In this document: positions 36,603 to 45,456 of the stretch, in pieces
How positions within the stretch are numbered: position 1 is the stretch's first letter
Layout of the letters: each line of letters starts with the position of its first letter
Assembly (NCBI RefSeq): GCF_011045115.1
Contig: NZ_JAAKZG010000006.1
Coordinates: 248,001-312,000, forward strand
Origin: Mesorhizobium zhangyense
Lineage (GTDB): Bacteria; Pseudomonadota; Alphaproteobacteria; Rhizobiales; Rhizobiaceae
Direction: 5' to 3'
Length of the DNA: 64,000 nucleotides
Made by a program: the position numbers and the translations under genes
Notes under the pieces: model-generated
What the model was told of the DNA's origin: nothing
Databases searched by the model: none
The model's input: the letters and a program-made list of their open reading frames with translations, nothing else

Positions 36603-37907
36603 ATGACCGATAAAAGCAGGATTCTGGGGCCGGATGGCCTTCGTCTAAACCGCCGCACCGCGCTGAAGGGGCTTGCCGCCACCGCCGGCCTCGCCGCCGC
36701 GCCCGGCTTCGTCCGCTATGCGCAGGCGCAGAGCTCGGCGCCGATCAAGATCGGCTTCCAGTCGCATCGCACCGGTATCGGCGCCGCCTATGGCCGCTGG
36801 TATGAAAAGACAACCGCAGCAGCCGTAAAACTCATCAACGATGCCGGCGGCATCACCGGCCGTCCGGTCGAGATCGTCATCGAGGACGATGGCACCGACC
36901 CAAAGCGCGGCGCCGAAGTGGTCGCCAAATTCGCCAGCCAGCACAAGACCGACATCGTCTTCGGCACGCTGTTTTCCCACGTCGTCATCGGCTCGGCGCC
37001 CACGGCGGGCGAACTGAAAATTCCCTATTACGTGGTCAGCGAAGGCCACCACGTCGCCTCCACAAAACTCAACCGCTACTGCTTCCAGCCTGGCATCACC
37101 GACGTGAAAAGCCAGGTGCAATCGGTTGCCCCGTGGATCGCGGCCAATGCCGGCAAGAAGGTCACGATGATCTATCCGGATTTTGCGTTCGGCTACGACC
37201 ATCGCGACTACCTGCCGCCGGCGCTGAAGGCGCAGGGCGCGGAAGTCATCGCGCAGATCGCCATTCCGCCGACGGAAAGCTCGTTCACCCGCTATTTCCC
37301 GCAGATCCCGGCTGAGACCGAGGTCATCTACCATGTCATGGTCGGGCCTGCGGTGCTGACCTTCGTCAAGGAACTCGGCGAATTCTACGGCTCCAACCGG
37401 CCGCAGCTTTTCGGCTTCATCGACTCGCTCGAGGCCGTCGACATCAACAGCCCCGGCCTCGAATTCCTCGACGGCAGCCATTTCTGGGAAGGCTCGCCGC
37501 GCTACGCCCAGGAGAACGACTCCGACGCGCAGAAAGCCTATCGCGCCGCCGTCGGCATCGACGAGAACGGTGCTGCCGTCGGCGACCCCAAGGACGTTTC
37601 CACCGCCGCCCACATGTTCGGCTGCTGGGAGACGCTCTATGTCATCAAGAAGGCGATGGAAGACGCCGGCTACAAGGGGCCGGAAGACCGCGGCAAGCTG
37701 GTCGAGGCGACCGAGGCGCTGACCGAGTTCAAGGAAGGCCCCGAGCATCCGCAGGGCGACAAGACCTTCAACGGCAAGATCCACCAGTGCTTCGGCCACC
37801 AGAACATTTCCAAGGTGGAAGGCGGCAAGCTGAAGGTCGTGCACCGCACCTCGATCGAGGACGGCATGTACGAGGCCGAAGGCGATTATACGACGCAGTC
37901 GCTGTAA
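36603..37907 (+). CDS. Branched-chain-type ABC transporter binding protein, Tat-exported
   Basis: 434 aa. Twin-arginine signal: RLNRRTALKGLAATAGLAAA (Arg17-Arg18), cleaved near YAQAQ. The mature type I periplasmic fold shows IKIGFQSHRTGIGAAYGRWYE, LINDAGGITGRPVEIVIEDDG, KVTMIYPDFAFGYDHRDYLPPAL. Ligand unknown; the family handles branched-chain amino acids, amides, urea and aromatic acids. AAGGGGAACC lies before the ATG. Permease and ATPase genes follow, but only after a toxin-antitoxin pair. A Tat signal suggests folding, perhaps with ligand, before export. Confidence 0.9.
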   Translation: MTDKSRILGPDGLRLNRRTALKGLAATAGLAAAPGFVRYAQAQSSAPIKIGFQSHRTGIGAAYGRWYEKTTAAAVKLINDAGGITGRPVEIVIEDDGTDPKRGAEVVAKFASQHKTDIVFGTLFSHVVIGSAPTAGELKIPYYVVSEGHHVASTKLNRYCFQPGITDVKSQVQSVAPWIAANAGKKVTMIYPDFAFGYDHRDYLPPALKAQGAEVIAQIAIPPTESSFTRYFPQIPAETEVIYHVMVGPAVLTFVKELGEFYGSNRPQLFGFIDSLEAVDINSPGLEFLDGSHFWEGSPRYAQENDSDAQKAYRAAVGIDENGAAVGDPKDVSTAAHMFGCWETLYVIKKAMEDAGYKGPEDRGKLVEATEALTEFKEGPEHPQGDKTFNGKIHQCFGHQNISKVEGGKLKVVHRTSIEDGMYEAEGDYTTQSL

Positions 37908-37925
37908 GCTGAAAGTTGCCGGAAA

Positions 37926-37957
37926 GGTACTGACGGCGTATATACATCGTCAGTACC
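37926..37957. promoter_or_regulatory. Operator of the toxin-antitoxin pair
   Basis: GGTACTGACG (37926-37935) and CGTCAGTACC (37948-37957) form a perfect ten-base inverted repeat around GCGTATATACAT, directly before the AAAGGAGG ribosome site of the antitoxin. Ribbon-helix-helix antitoxins usually bind such palindromes over their own promoter; the AT-rich centre could be part of a -10 element. Confidence 0.65.
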
Positions 37958-37972
37958 GCAAAGGAGGCTGTT

Positions 37973-38263
37973 ATGCCGAAAGAAGCTGTATTCACGATGA
38001 AGCTGGAGCCCGAACTGCGGGATGCGTTCATGGCTGCAGCCGAGGCGGCAGATCGCCCCGCTTCCCAGATCGTGCGCGAAATGATGCGTGATTTTGTCCG
38101 AACGCGAGAGGAAGAAGAACGCAGTTATGTGGAATTCCTGCGCCGCAAGGTTGAAATCTCGCGCAAGCAATTCGAAGCCGGCTTGAGTTTTTCTCAGGAG
38201 GAGGTCGAGGCAGAAGTTGCGGCAAGGCGAAAGAAACTGCTAGCCCGCACTAAAGAGGCCTAG
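37973..38263 (+). CDS. ParD/CopG-like ribbon-helix-helix antitoxin
   Basis: 96 aa, highly charged. N-terminal beta strand and helices: EAVFTMKLEPELRDAFMAAA, then DRPASQIVREMMRDFV, the RHH dimer core (about residues 5-42). A long charged C-terminal helix follows (LRRKVEISRKQFEAGLSFSQEEV), expected to wrap the toxin. A strong AAAGGAGG site precedes the ATG. The toxin gene starts two bases after the stop. The pair sits inside an ABC importer operon. It should bind the palindrome at 37926 and repress the pair. Confidence 0.85.
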   Translation: MPKEAVFTMKLEPELRDAFMAAAEAADRPASQIVREMMRDFVRTREEEERSYVEFLRRKVEISRKQFEAGLSFSQEEVEAEVAARRKKLLARTKEA

Positions 38264-38265
38264 CC

Positions 38266-38562
38266 GTGAAAGTCAGGTGGTCAACCGCCGCAAAACTAAA
38301 TCTTGCCGAGATTGTTGATTTCATAGCCATTGATAACCCTCGTGCCGCGATACAAATGGACGAACTGCTGTCCGGCGCCACCGGTAGGCTCGCTGATTTT
38401 CCCAATTCCGGGCGGCAAGGCCTTCTTGCCGGCACACGCGAATTGCTTCCCCACAGAAGCTATCGGATCGTCTACGACTTTGATGCCGGGATGGTCCGTA
38501 TTCTTGCGGTAGTCCACACCTCCCGCCAATGGCCGCCGGTCGAACACGAGGGCGATCACTAA
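38266..38562 (+). CDS. ParE/RelE superfamily toxin
   Basis: 98 aa from a GTG start. Sequence KVRWSTAAKLNLAEIVDFIAIDNPRAA, FPNSGRQGLLAGTRELLPHRSYRIVYDFDAGMVRILAVVHTSRQWP is the ParE-type beta-sheet fold, ending in the usual HTSRQWPP. ParE members poison gyrase and RelE members cut mRNA on ribosomes; the sequence fits ParE better. The TAA stop overlaps the permease start ATG (TAATG), so the toxin gene is coupled to the transporter downstream. Confidence 0.87.
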   Translation: MKVRWSTAAKLNLAEIVDFIAIDNPRAAIQMDELLSGATGRLADFPNSGRQGLLAGTRELLPHRSYRIVYDFDAGMVRILAVVHTSRQWPPVEHEGDH

Positions 38563-39443
38563 TGGCCTTCGGACCCCACCTACTTCTCGCCGCCCTCGAA
38601 GGCCTCGTCACAAGTGCGGTTCTTGCGTTGATGGCACTTGGCCTGTCGCTGGTGTTCGGCGTCATGCGCGTGGTCAATGTCGCGCATGGCGAGTTTTTCA
38701 TGCTCGGTGCTGTGCTGGCCTGGTGGATCGCTTCGCTGGTCACCGGGCATCCGGCGATAGGCTTCCTTCTGGCGCTGGTCATCAGCCCGCTGATCGTCGG
38801 GGCCGTGGCGCTCGTGGCCGAACGGCTGGTGCTGCGCCGGCTGAACTACAATCCCGAAGCCACCATCGTCGCCACCATCGGCATGCTCTACATCATCCAG
38901 CAGCTCGCGCTCACCTTCTACGGTCCGCAGGCGCGGCCGGTCGATGCGCCGTTCACCTATCGCATCCTGTTCCCATGGTTCGGCTATTCCGGCTACAAGC
39001 TGTCGATCATCGCCGCGTCCATCGTCCTGCTGACGGCGACATGGTTCGTGCTGACGCGCACGAAAATCGGCCTCGTCATGCGCGCCACGCAATATGACAG
39101 CGAAACGGCGCAGGCGTTCGGCATTCCGGTCGACCGCGTCTATGCCGGCGTCTTTGCGCTCGGCGCGATGCTGGCGGCAATCGCCGCCGTGCTGATCGTG
39201 CCGATAACCCAGGCCCATTACCTGATGGGCATGGACCCGCTGCTACTCTCCTTCATCGTCGTCATCATCGGCGGCCTTGGTTCGCTGCGCGGCACGGTGG
39301 TCGCCGCCGTGCTGATCGGCCTTTCGGACGGCATCATTTCGGCCTTTTTCTCGCCGACACTGGCCAAGATCATCGCCACGCTGCTGGTCGCCATGGTGCT
39401 GGTGTTCCGCCCGCAAGGCCTGTTCGGGACGGCCAGCCGATGA
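38562..39443 (+). CDS. Branched-chain-type ABC transporter permease (LivH-like)
   Basis: 293 aa with about eight helices. ALMALGLSLVFGVMRVVNVAHGEFFMLGA is the LivH signature; IVVIIGGLGSLRGTVVAAVLIGLSDG the conserved C-terminal loop. The ATG at 38562 overlaps the toxin stop by one base; the frame is open 11 codons upstream but inside the toxin gene. It forms the channel with the 39440 product for the 36603 binding protein. Overlaps the next gene by four bases. Confidence 0.92.
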   Translation: MAFGPHLLLAALEGLVTSAVLALMALGLSLVFGVMRVVNVAHGEFFMLGAVLAWWIASLVTGHPAIGFLLALVISPLIVGAVALVAERLVLRRLNYNPEATIVATIGMLYIIQQLALTFYGPQARPVDAPFTYRILFPWFGYSGYKLSIIAASIVLLTATWFVLTRTKIGLVMRATQYDSETAQAFGIPVDRVYAGVFALGAMLAAIAAVLIVPITQAHYLMGMDPLLLSFIVVIIGGLGSLRGTVVAAVLIGLSDGIISAFFSPTLAKIIATLLVAMVLVFRPQGLFGTASR

Positions 39444-40405
39444 GGGGAGGCAATTCGTCGGCCAAGGTCTTCCTGCTGCACATCGCCGTCATCGGGATTC
39501 TGTTCGCGCTGAATTTCATCCTGCCCGAATATCACCATGGCGTGCTTGCGCGCGTCATGGTGCTTTCCGTCGTTGCCATGGGCTACAATATGCTGTTCGG
39601 CTATGCCGGCCTGCTCAGCCTTGGCCACGCCATGTTCTTCGCCGCCGGGCTCTATGGCGCGGGGCTGACCGCCTATCATTTCGGCTGGGCCATGCCGGCA
39701 GCCTTTGCCGCCGGGCTTGTCTCCGGCGCGGTGCTGTCGCTCGCCATCGGCCTGCTGGCGCTGCGCACCACCGGCGTCGCTTTCATGATCGTCACCATGA
39801 TGTTCGCGCAGGTCTGCTATCTCCTGACCTTCTATTTCAGCGAATGGACGCGCGGCGACGACGGCCTCGTTCTCGGCCAGGAAACCCGCCGCCTCTTCAT
39901 CGGCGACTTTTACCTAGACCTCACGCATCCTGCGACGCGCTACATGGCGGCGCTTGCGCTGTTTTCCGTCGTGCTTCTGATAACGCTTTTCATCGTGCGT
40001 TCCGCCCATGGCCGCGTGCTGGTGGCCATCCGCGAAAACGAGGAGCGCACGAAGATGCTCGGTTACGACACCTTTGCCAACAAGCTGGTCGCAGTCGTAG
40101 TCTCCGGCGTCATCTGCGCCTCGGCGGGTGCTGCCTATGCGCTGCTGTTCGGCTATGTCGGCTCGAGCTTCGCCTCGGTGCAGTATTCGATCCTGCCGCT
40201 GCTCTGGGTTCTGCTCGGCGGCGCCGCCACCACGCTCGGCCCCTTCGTCGGCGCGCTGTTCATGTATTACGTCGTCGACATCACCTCCAGCTACACCTCG
40301 GCCTATCTGCTGATCGTCGGCGTCGCCCTCATCCTGCTGGTGCTCTATTTCCCGAAGGGCATTCTCGGCACCATCCGCGAACGCTGGATACGGTGGCTGC
40401 CATGA
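39440..40405 (+). CDS. Branched-chain-type ABC transporter permease (LivM-like)
   Basis: 321 aa with about nine or ten helices. VVAMGYNMLFGYAGLLSLGHAMFFAAGLYGAG is the LivM signature; AIRENEERTKMLGYDTFANKLVA is the cytoplasmic ATPase-contact region and ILPLLWVLLGGAATTLGPFVGALFM the conserved end. It starts ATGA over the stop of the LivH-like gene and overlaps the ATPase gene in the same way. Confidence 0.92.
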   Translation: MRGGNSSAKVFLLHIAVIGILFALNFILPEYHHGVLARVMVLSVVAMGYNMLFGYAGLLSLGHAMFFAAGLYGAGLTAYHFGWAMPAAFAAGLVSGAVLSLAIGLLALRTTGVAFMIVTMMFAQVCYLLTFYFSEWTRGDDGLVLGQETRRLFIGDFYLDLTHPATRYMAALALFSVVLLITLFIVRSAHGRVLVAIRENEERTKMLGYDTFANKLVAVVVSGVICASAGAAYALLFGYVGSSFASVQYSILPLLWVLLGGAATTLGPFVGALFMYYVVDITSSYTSAYLLIVGVALILLVLYFPKGILGTIRERWIRWLP

Positions 40406-41130
40406 CGCCGCTGCTCACCACGCGCGATCTCCGGAAAAACTATGGCGGTCTGCGCGCCGTCGACGGCGTCGATTTCACGCTGCTGCCCGGCGAGATCCAC
40501 GCCATCATCGGCCCCAACGGGGCAGGCAAGACGACCTTCGTCAGCCTCGTCTGCGGCCGGGTGATGCCGAGTTCGGGCACCATCATCTTCGACGGCGACG
40601 ACATCACCGATCTGCCGGCCTATCGGCGCGTTCGCCAAGGCATTGCCTATACGTTCCAGATCACCAGCGTGTTCGCTCATCTCAGCGCCTACGACAATGT
40701 CGCCCTCCCGATGCAGCGCACCCTGACCGATGGCCGCTCGCGCGCAAAACTCCATGCCGGCGTCATGAACGCGCTCGAGCGCACCGGCCTGGCCGGCCGT
40801 GCCAACAGCCTTGCCGGCACGCTGTCCTACGGCCATCAGCGGCTTCTCGAAGTCGCCATGGGACTTGCGCTGAAGCCGCGCCTGCTGATCCTCGACGAGC
40901 CGACACAGGGCCTTTCCGATGGCGAGATCGCCGGCTTTATGGACCTCGTGCGCGAGATCGCACAGGACGCCACCGTGCTTTTGATCGAGCACAATATGCA
41001 GGTGGTGATGGGGCTGGCCGACCGCATCACCGTCATGAACGCCGGCAGGATTCTCGCCGAGGGCACGCCTGCAGACATCCGCGCCAATGACGAGGTCCAG
41101 CGCGCCTATCTCGGAACGGAGCCGGCATGA
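40402..41130 (+). CDS. Branched-chain-type ABC transporter ATPase (LivG-like)
   Basis: 242 aa. Walker A GPNGAGKTT, signature LSYGHQRLLEVAMGLAL (LivG-type with SYGHQ), Walker B LLILDEPTQGLSDGEI and the switch His in LLIEHNMQVVMGLADRI. Start ATG 40402 overlaps the permease stop; stop overlaps the next ATPase start. Confidence 0.93.
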   Translation: MTPLLTTRDLRKNYGGLRAVDGVDFTLLPGEIHAIIGPNGAGKTTFVSLVCGRVMPSSGTIIFDGDDITDLPAYRRVRQGIAYTFQITSVFAHLSAYDNVALPMQRTLTDGRSRAKLHAGVMNALERTGLAGRANSLAGTLSYGHQRLLEVAMGLALKPRLLILDEPTQGLSDGEIAGFMDLVREIAQDATVLLIEHNMQVVMGLADRITVMNAGRILAEGTPADIRANDEVQRAYLGTEPA

Positions 41131-41834
41131 GCGACGCGCTGACCATCTCCGGGCTCAACTGTTTCTACGGCGAAGTGCAGGTGCTGCATGGCCTGTCGCT
41201 GACACTGAAAAAGGGCGAGGTGCTTTGTCTTCTCGGCCGCAACGGCGCCGGCAAGACGACGACGCTCAAGGCGATCATGGGGCTGGTGCCGGCGCGTGCC
41301 GGCTCGATCAAGCTCGGCGAGCGCCAACTGACGACCCTTGCCGCCCATGACGTGCCCAAGGCGGGCGTCGCCTATGTGCCGCAGGGACGACGGCTGTTTG
41401 CCGAAATGACGGTGGCCGAAAACATCGAGATCGGCCTGATGACGCGCGCCAAGGGCAAGGCGACGCGCGACGCCGTACTCGACCTCTTCCCGCTGCTGCG
41501 CGACCGGCTCGGCCAGCGCTCCGGCACGCTGTCGGGCGGCGAGCAGCAGATGCTGGCCATGGCCCGCGCGCTCTGCCTGGAACCCGAAGTGCTGCTGCTC
41601 GACGAACCAACGGAAGGCCTGATGCCGTCGATGATCGCGAAAATCCGTGAGACGGTGGCCAAGCTGCGCGAGCGCGGCGTCTCGACCATACTGGTCGAGC
41701 AGCGCGTCGACGCAGTGCTGTCGGTCGCCGACCGCGTGACGTTCATCGAGAACGGCCGCGCCCGCGAGACCGTCAGCGTCGAGGCCCTGCGCGCCGATCC
41801 GGCGTTCGTGCAGAGATATGTGGGGGTCGGATAG
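41127..41834 (+). CDS. Branched-chain-type ABC transporter ATPase (LivF-like)
   Basis: 235 aa. Walker A GRNGAGKTT, FVPQGRRLFAEMTV-like segment (YVPQGRRLFAEMTVAENIEIG), signature LSGGEQQMLAMARALCLEP, Walker B LLLDEPTEGLMPSM and ILVEQRVDAVLSVADR. Last gene of the operon 36603-41834. Convergent with rpe; no clear terminator is seen in 41835-41869. Confidence 0.93.
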   Translation: MSDALTISGLNCFYGEVQVLHGLSLTLKKGEVLCLLGRNGAGKTTTLKAIMGLVPARAGSIKLGERQLTTLAAHDVPKAGVAYVPQGRRLFAEMTVAENIEIGLMTRAKGKATRDAVLDLFPLLRDRLGQRSGTLSGGEQQMLAMARALCLEPEVLLLDEPTEGLMPSMIAKIRETVAKLRERGVSTILVEQRVDAVLSVADRVTFIENGRARETVSVEALRADPAFVQRYVGVG

Positions 41835-41869
41835 ACTTGGGGGCGGCCTGCCGTCCCTTTGAGGAGAGA

Positions 41870-42544
41870 TTAGACAGCCCCGTCAGCCGCCGTCCTGATC
41901 GCCTCGATATTCGCGCGGTAAGCGGCCTCCGAGCCGCCCTTGAAGATCGCAGCGCCCGCCACCAGCACATTCGCGCCGGCAGCCGTGACCAGCGGCGCGG
42001 TCTCTGCGCTGACGCCTCCGTCGATCTCGATATCGATCGGACGGTCGCCGATCATTGCCTTGACCCGCTTCACTTTCTCGACCATCGCCGGAATAAAGGC
42101 CTGGCCGCCGAAGCCGGGATTGACCGTCATGATCAGGACGAGGTCGAGCCGGTCGAGTACATATTCGATGACGCTTTCTGGCGTCGACGGGTTGAGCGAA
42201 ACGCCGGCCTTCTTGCCGAGATTGCGGATCGCCTGCAGCGAGCGGTCGAGATGCGGGCCTGCCTCGGCATGGACCGTAATGATGTCACAACCGGCGTCGG
42301 CAAAGGCGGCGAGATAGGGGTCGGCCGGCGTTATCATCAGGTGGCAGTCGAACACCTTGTCGGTGCGGTCGCGAATGGCCTTGATGACCGGTGCGCCGAA
42401 GGTGATGTTCGGCACGAAATGGCCGTCCATGACATCGAGATGAATCCAGTCGGCGCCGGCCGCTGCGACGGCTGCGACCTCATCGCCGAGCTTCGAAAAG
42501 TCGGACGCCAGCACCGAGGGGGCGATCAGGGTTTTTGTGCGCAT
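41870..42544 (-). CDS. rpe: Ribulose-phosphate 3-epimerase
   Basis: 224 aa TIM barrel interconverting ribulose-5-phosphate and xylulose-5-phosphate. Motifs: [17 protein letters not shown], the metal-binding [45 protein letters not shown] and [14 protein letters not shown] with the catalytic Asp. Start ATG 42544 ([13 protein letters not shown]); the open 16 codons upstream are not conserved-looking. Next gene upstream is aglR, same strand, 78 bp away. Confidence 0.95.
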   Translation of the reverse strand: MRTKTLIAPSVLASDFSKLGDEVAAVAAAGADWIHLDVMDGHFVPNITFGAPVIKAIRDRTDKVFDCHLMITPADPYLAAFADAGCDIITVHAEAGPHLDRSLQAIRNLGKKAGVSLNPSTPESVIEYVLDRLDLVLIMTVNPGFGGQAFIPAMVEKVKRVKAMIGDRPIDIEIDGGVSAETAPLVTAAGANVLVAGAAIFKGGSEAAYRANIEAIRTAADGAV

Positions 42545-42622
42545 GCCGGGCCTTTCAGGGTCGTGAACAATTTCCTCGCCCCGTAAAGCCAAGCCTCGCG
42601 ATTGTCGATAGAAGAAAGTCGC

Positions 42623-43645
42623 TTAAACGGGCGCGCCGGCGATCGAGCCGCGCACGACGAGATCGACCGGCCATATTTCGCCGCGTGCGCCGGTTTCCAG
42701 ACCCGAAATCCGTGCTGCCAGCCGCTCAGCAATACGCTGGCCCGCCGCGCGGATCGAGGAACGCGTCGTCGACAGCGGCACGGAAAAGTTTTCCGGCTTC
42801 AGCCATGGAAAAACGTCGTCATGGGCGATCAGCGACAGGTCGCCGGGAATGGTGAGCTTGAGATCGCGCACCGCGCGCACCACGCCCAGCGCCATGATCA
42901 GGCTGGAGCAGACGATGCCGGTCGGCGCCTCACTCTGCTCAAGCAGGCTGCGGGCGGCGCGGTAGCCGTTCTCCTCCGTCATCGCCACCGATCGCAGCAA
43001 GACCGGCGGCAAGGCAATGCCGCTCGCTGCCAGCGCCCGCCGCACGCCCCGCTCGCGGAAGATCGCAAAGGTCTGCGTGTCGTCGCCATTGATGAGCGCG
43101 ACGCGCTTGTGGCCGAGCTGCACGAGAAGCCGCGTCGCTTCGTGAAAGGCTGCCTCATTGTCGATGTCGAGGTAGGGATAGTCGAAATCCAGCCCCTCGC
43201 TGCGCCCATGGACGATGAAGGGCATGCCGAGCTGATGAATGAGCGCGACCCGCTTGTCGCCATGGCATGGTGCCGAGACATAGACCGCATCGACCTGCTT
43301 GTTGGCGACGATGCGGCGATAGGTGGTTTCCTCGTCGCGGGCATCGGCCGGGCTTAGCACCAGGTCCAAATCATGCGCGCGGGCGTAGTCGCCGAGACCC
43401 GACAGGAATTCGACGAAATGCGGATCGATGTCGACGCTGGCGCCAGTCGGCATGACGTAGCCGATCATGCCCGCCTTGCCGGTCGCCAGTCGGCGTGCGC
43501 TGGGGTTGGGACGATAGCCATGGCGCTTGGCGGCATCGGCCACGCGCCGGCGCGTCTCCTCGCTGACCTCCGGATAGCCGTTGAGCGCCCGGCTGACCGT
43601 GGTCTGCGACAGGTCGAGCATAAGCGAGAGCTGCTTGAGGTTCAC
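42623..43645 (-). CDS. aglR: LacI family regulator of the alpha-glucoside operon
   Basis: 340 aa. N-terminal LacI HTH: LKQLSLMLDLSQTTVSRALNG then YPEVSEETRRRVADAAKRHGYRPNPSARRLATG (about residues 3-58), followed by the sugar-binding domain. Divergent from aglE, as in Sinorhizobium, where AglR represses agl genes until alpha-glucosides arrive. A palindromic AAAGCGCTTT core lies 16 bp upstream of its start and a perfect CCAAAGCGCTTTGG upstream of aglE, fitting operators of this family. Confidence 0.88.
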   Translation of the reverse strand: MNLKQLSLMLDLSQTTVSRALNGYPEVSEETRRRVADAAKRHGYRPNPSARRLATGKAGMIGYVMPTGASVDIDPHFVEFLSGLGDYARAHDLDLVLSPADARDEETTYRRIVANKQVDAVYVSAPCHGDKRVALIHQLGMPFIVHGRSEGLDFDYPYLDIDNEAAFHEATRLLVQLGHKRVALINGDDTQTFAIFRERGVRRALAASGIALPPVLLRSVAMTEENGYRAARSLLEQSEAPTGIVCSSLIMALGVVRAVRDLKLTIPGDLSLIAHDDVFPWLKPENFSVPLSTTRSSIRAAGQRIAERLAARISGLETGARGEIWPVDLVVRGSIAGAPV

Positions 43646-43660
43646 AGCCGCTTTATCCTC

Positions 43661-43670
43661 AAAGCGCTTT
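43661..43670. promoter_or_regulatory. LacI-type operator core before aglR
   Basis: AAAGCGCTTT, the same core as the aglE-side operator, lies 16 bp upstream of the regulator start, suggesting autorepression. Confidence 0.5.
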
Positions 43671-43794
43671 TAAACATCGGTATTTTCCTTTGCCCATACC
43701 CAAATCCGGAATTATCAGTTTAGGTGCAGAAAGCTCGTTTCAGAAGCGAAATTCGCTGTTGCGGCGCAAAAAACGATGATGCGACGCAGCAAAT

Positions 43795-43822
43795 TTGCAA
43801 TTTAAATCGGTTTATGTAACAT
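43795..43822 (+). promoter_or_regulatory. Possible agl operon promoter
   Basis: TTGCAA (43795-43800), 16-base spacer, TAACAT (43817-43822). It is upstream of the operator at 43866, so bound repressor would block the early transcript. The 355 bp gap 43646-44000 holds this, the two operators and nothing else I can support. Confidence 0.35.
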
Positions 43823-43865
43823 GATGCTTGACTCTGACCCGCTTCGGCGGCGATGATAAAAGCAG

Positions 43866-43879
43866 CCAAAGCGCTTTGG
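43866..43879. promoter_or_regulatory. LacI-type operator before aglE
   Basis: CCAAAGCGCTTTGG is a perfect 14-base palindrome with the central CG of LacI-family sites, 122 bp before aglE. It shares its core with the site at 43661-43670 before aglR. Confidence 0.65.
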
Positions 43880-44000
43880 AAGACTTTCGACCGACATGGT
43901 CGGAAGTTGACGGTTCCGCAAGGCGGACGCGACCAGGGCGACATCGGCACGGCGAAATGGAGGTTTCGCCGATGACCTGTGACCACTGGGAGGAAAGTCG

Positions 44001-45356
44001 ATGAGAAAGAGCCTTTTCATAGGCGTGGCGCTGGCAGCAGTGGCGCTCGGTGCGCCCGCTCAGGCGGAATTGAAATTCAAGCCGGGCGAGGACGCCCGTT
44101 TCCACTGGGCCGATTTCGAGACGTTGAAGAAAGTCGACCTCAAGGGCCAGACGCTCTCCATTTTCGGACCGTGGCGCGGTGAGGACGAAGCGCTGGTGCG
44201 CAGCGTGCTCGAATATTTCAGCGAAGCCACCGGCGTCGATCTCAAATACTCCTCGTCCGAGAATTATGAACAGCAGATCGTCATCGACACGCAGGCTGGC
44301 AGCCCGCCCGACATCGCCATCCTGCCGCAGCCGGGCCTGATCCAGGACCTGGCCTCCAAGGGCCTGCTGACGCCGCTCGGCGACGAGACGGCCGCCTGGG
44401 TCAAGGACAATTACGGCGCCGGCCAGTCATGGGTCGACCTCGGCACCTTCAAGGACAAGGACGGCAAGGCCGGCTATTTCGCCTTTCCCTACAAGGCCGA
44501 CGTGAAGTCGCTGGTCTGGTATTCGCCGGACAATTTCGAGGAAGCCGGCTACGAAGTTCCGAAGACCCAGGAAGAACTGCAGGCTCTGTCGGAAAAAATC
44601 ATTGCCGATGGCGGCACGCCATGGTGCATCGGCCTCGGTTCGGGCGGCGCCACCGGCTGGCCGGCGACCGACTGGGTCGAAGACATCATGCTGCGCACGC
44701 AGCCGCCGGAAACCTATGACAAATGGGTCAAGAACGAGATCCCGTTCAACGATCCGGCCGTAGTCGGCGCGCTCGATATCTTCGCCAAGATCGCCACCGA
44801 CGACAAGATGGTCAGTGGCGGTGCGGCGGCAGTGTCCGCAACCGATTTCCGCGACAGCCCGAAGGGTCTCTTCTCGGTGCCGCCGAAATGCTACCTGCAT
44901 CATCAGGCGTCGTTCATCCCGTCCTTCTTCCCGGAAGGCACGAAACTCGGCCAGGACGCGGACTTCTTCTACTATCCTACCTATGCCTCGAAGCCTGAAC
45001 TCGGCACACCGGTTCTCGGCGCTGGCACGCTGGCGATGATCACCAAGGACACCAAGGCCTCGCGTGCCTTCATCGAGTTCCTGAAGCTGCCGCTGGCGCA
45101 TGAATTGTGGATGGCGCAGGGCAGCTTCGTCACGCCGTTCAAATCGGTCAATAACGATGCCTATGCCAGCGACGCTTTGAAGAAGCAGGGCGAAATCCTG
45201 TCCGGCGCCTCGACCTTCCGCTTCGACGGTTCGGACCTGATGCCCGGCAAGATCGGCGCCGGCGCCTTCTGGACCGGCATGATCGATCTGGTCGGCGGCA
45301 AGCCGGCTGCCGACGTGGCAGCAGACGTCCAGAAGAGCTGGGACGCGATCAAGTAG
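44001..45356 (+). CDS. aglE: Alpha-glucoside ABC transporter binding protein
   Basis: 451 aa. Sec signal MRKSLFIGVALAAVALGAPA (cleaved after QA). Mature part: KVDLKGQTLSIFGPWRGEDEALVRSVLEYFSEATGVDLKYSSSE and PDIAILPQPGLIQDLASKGLL, as in AglE. It binds alpha-glucosides (sucrose, maltose, trehalose and others in Sinorhizobium) in the periplasm. GGGAGGAAAG precedes the ATG. First gene of aglEFGAK and followed by a hairpin. Confidence 0.93.
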   Translation: MRKSLFIGVALAAVALGAPAQAELKFKPGEDARFHWADFETLKKVDLKGQTLSIFGPWRGEDEALVRSVLEYFSEATGVDLKYSSSENYEQQIVIDTQAGSPPDIAILPQPGLIQDLASKGLLTPLGDETAAWVKDNYGAGQSWVDLGTFKDKDGKAGYFAFPYKADVKSLVWYSPDNFEEAGYEVPKTQEELQALSEKIIADGGTPWCIGLGSGGATGWPATDWVEDIMLRTQPPETYDKWVKNEIPFNDPAVVGALDIFAKIATDDKMVSGGAAAVSATDFRDSPKGLFSVPPKCYLHHQASFIPSFFPEGTKLGQDADFFYYPTYASKPELGTPVLGAGTLAMITKDTKASRAFIEFLKLPLAHELWMAQGSFVTPFKSVNNDAYASDALKKQGEILSGASTFRFDGSDLMPGKIGAGAFWTGMIDLVGGKPAADVAADVQKSWDAIK

Positions 45357-45376
45357 GGCCAATCAGGCCGAAAACA

Positions 45377-45401
45377 GGATTCGGGCCGGCGGCCCGGATC
45401 C
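45377..45401 (+). other. Hairpin after aglE
   Basis: GGATTCGGGCC (45377-45387) pairs with GGCCCGGATCC (45391-45401), with one mismatch. It sits between binding-protein and permease genes without a U-run, parallel to the hairpins after smoE. Confidence 0.5.
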
Positions 45402-45456
45402 TTCCGGCGGCCCTGCCCAAGGAAAATTATCGCAAGTCTGATCGGGGAACACTCCC

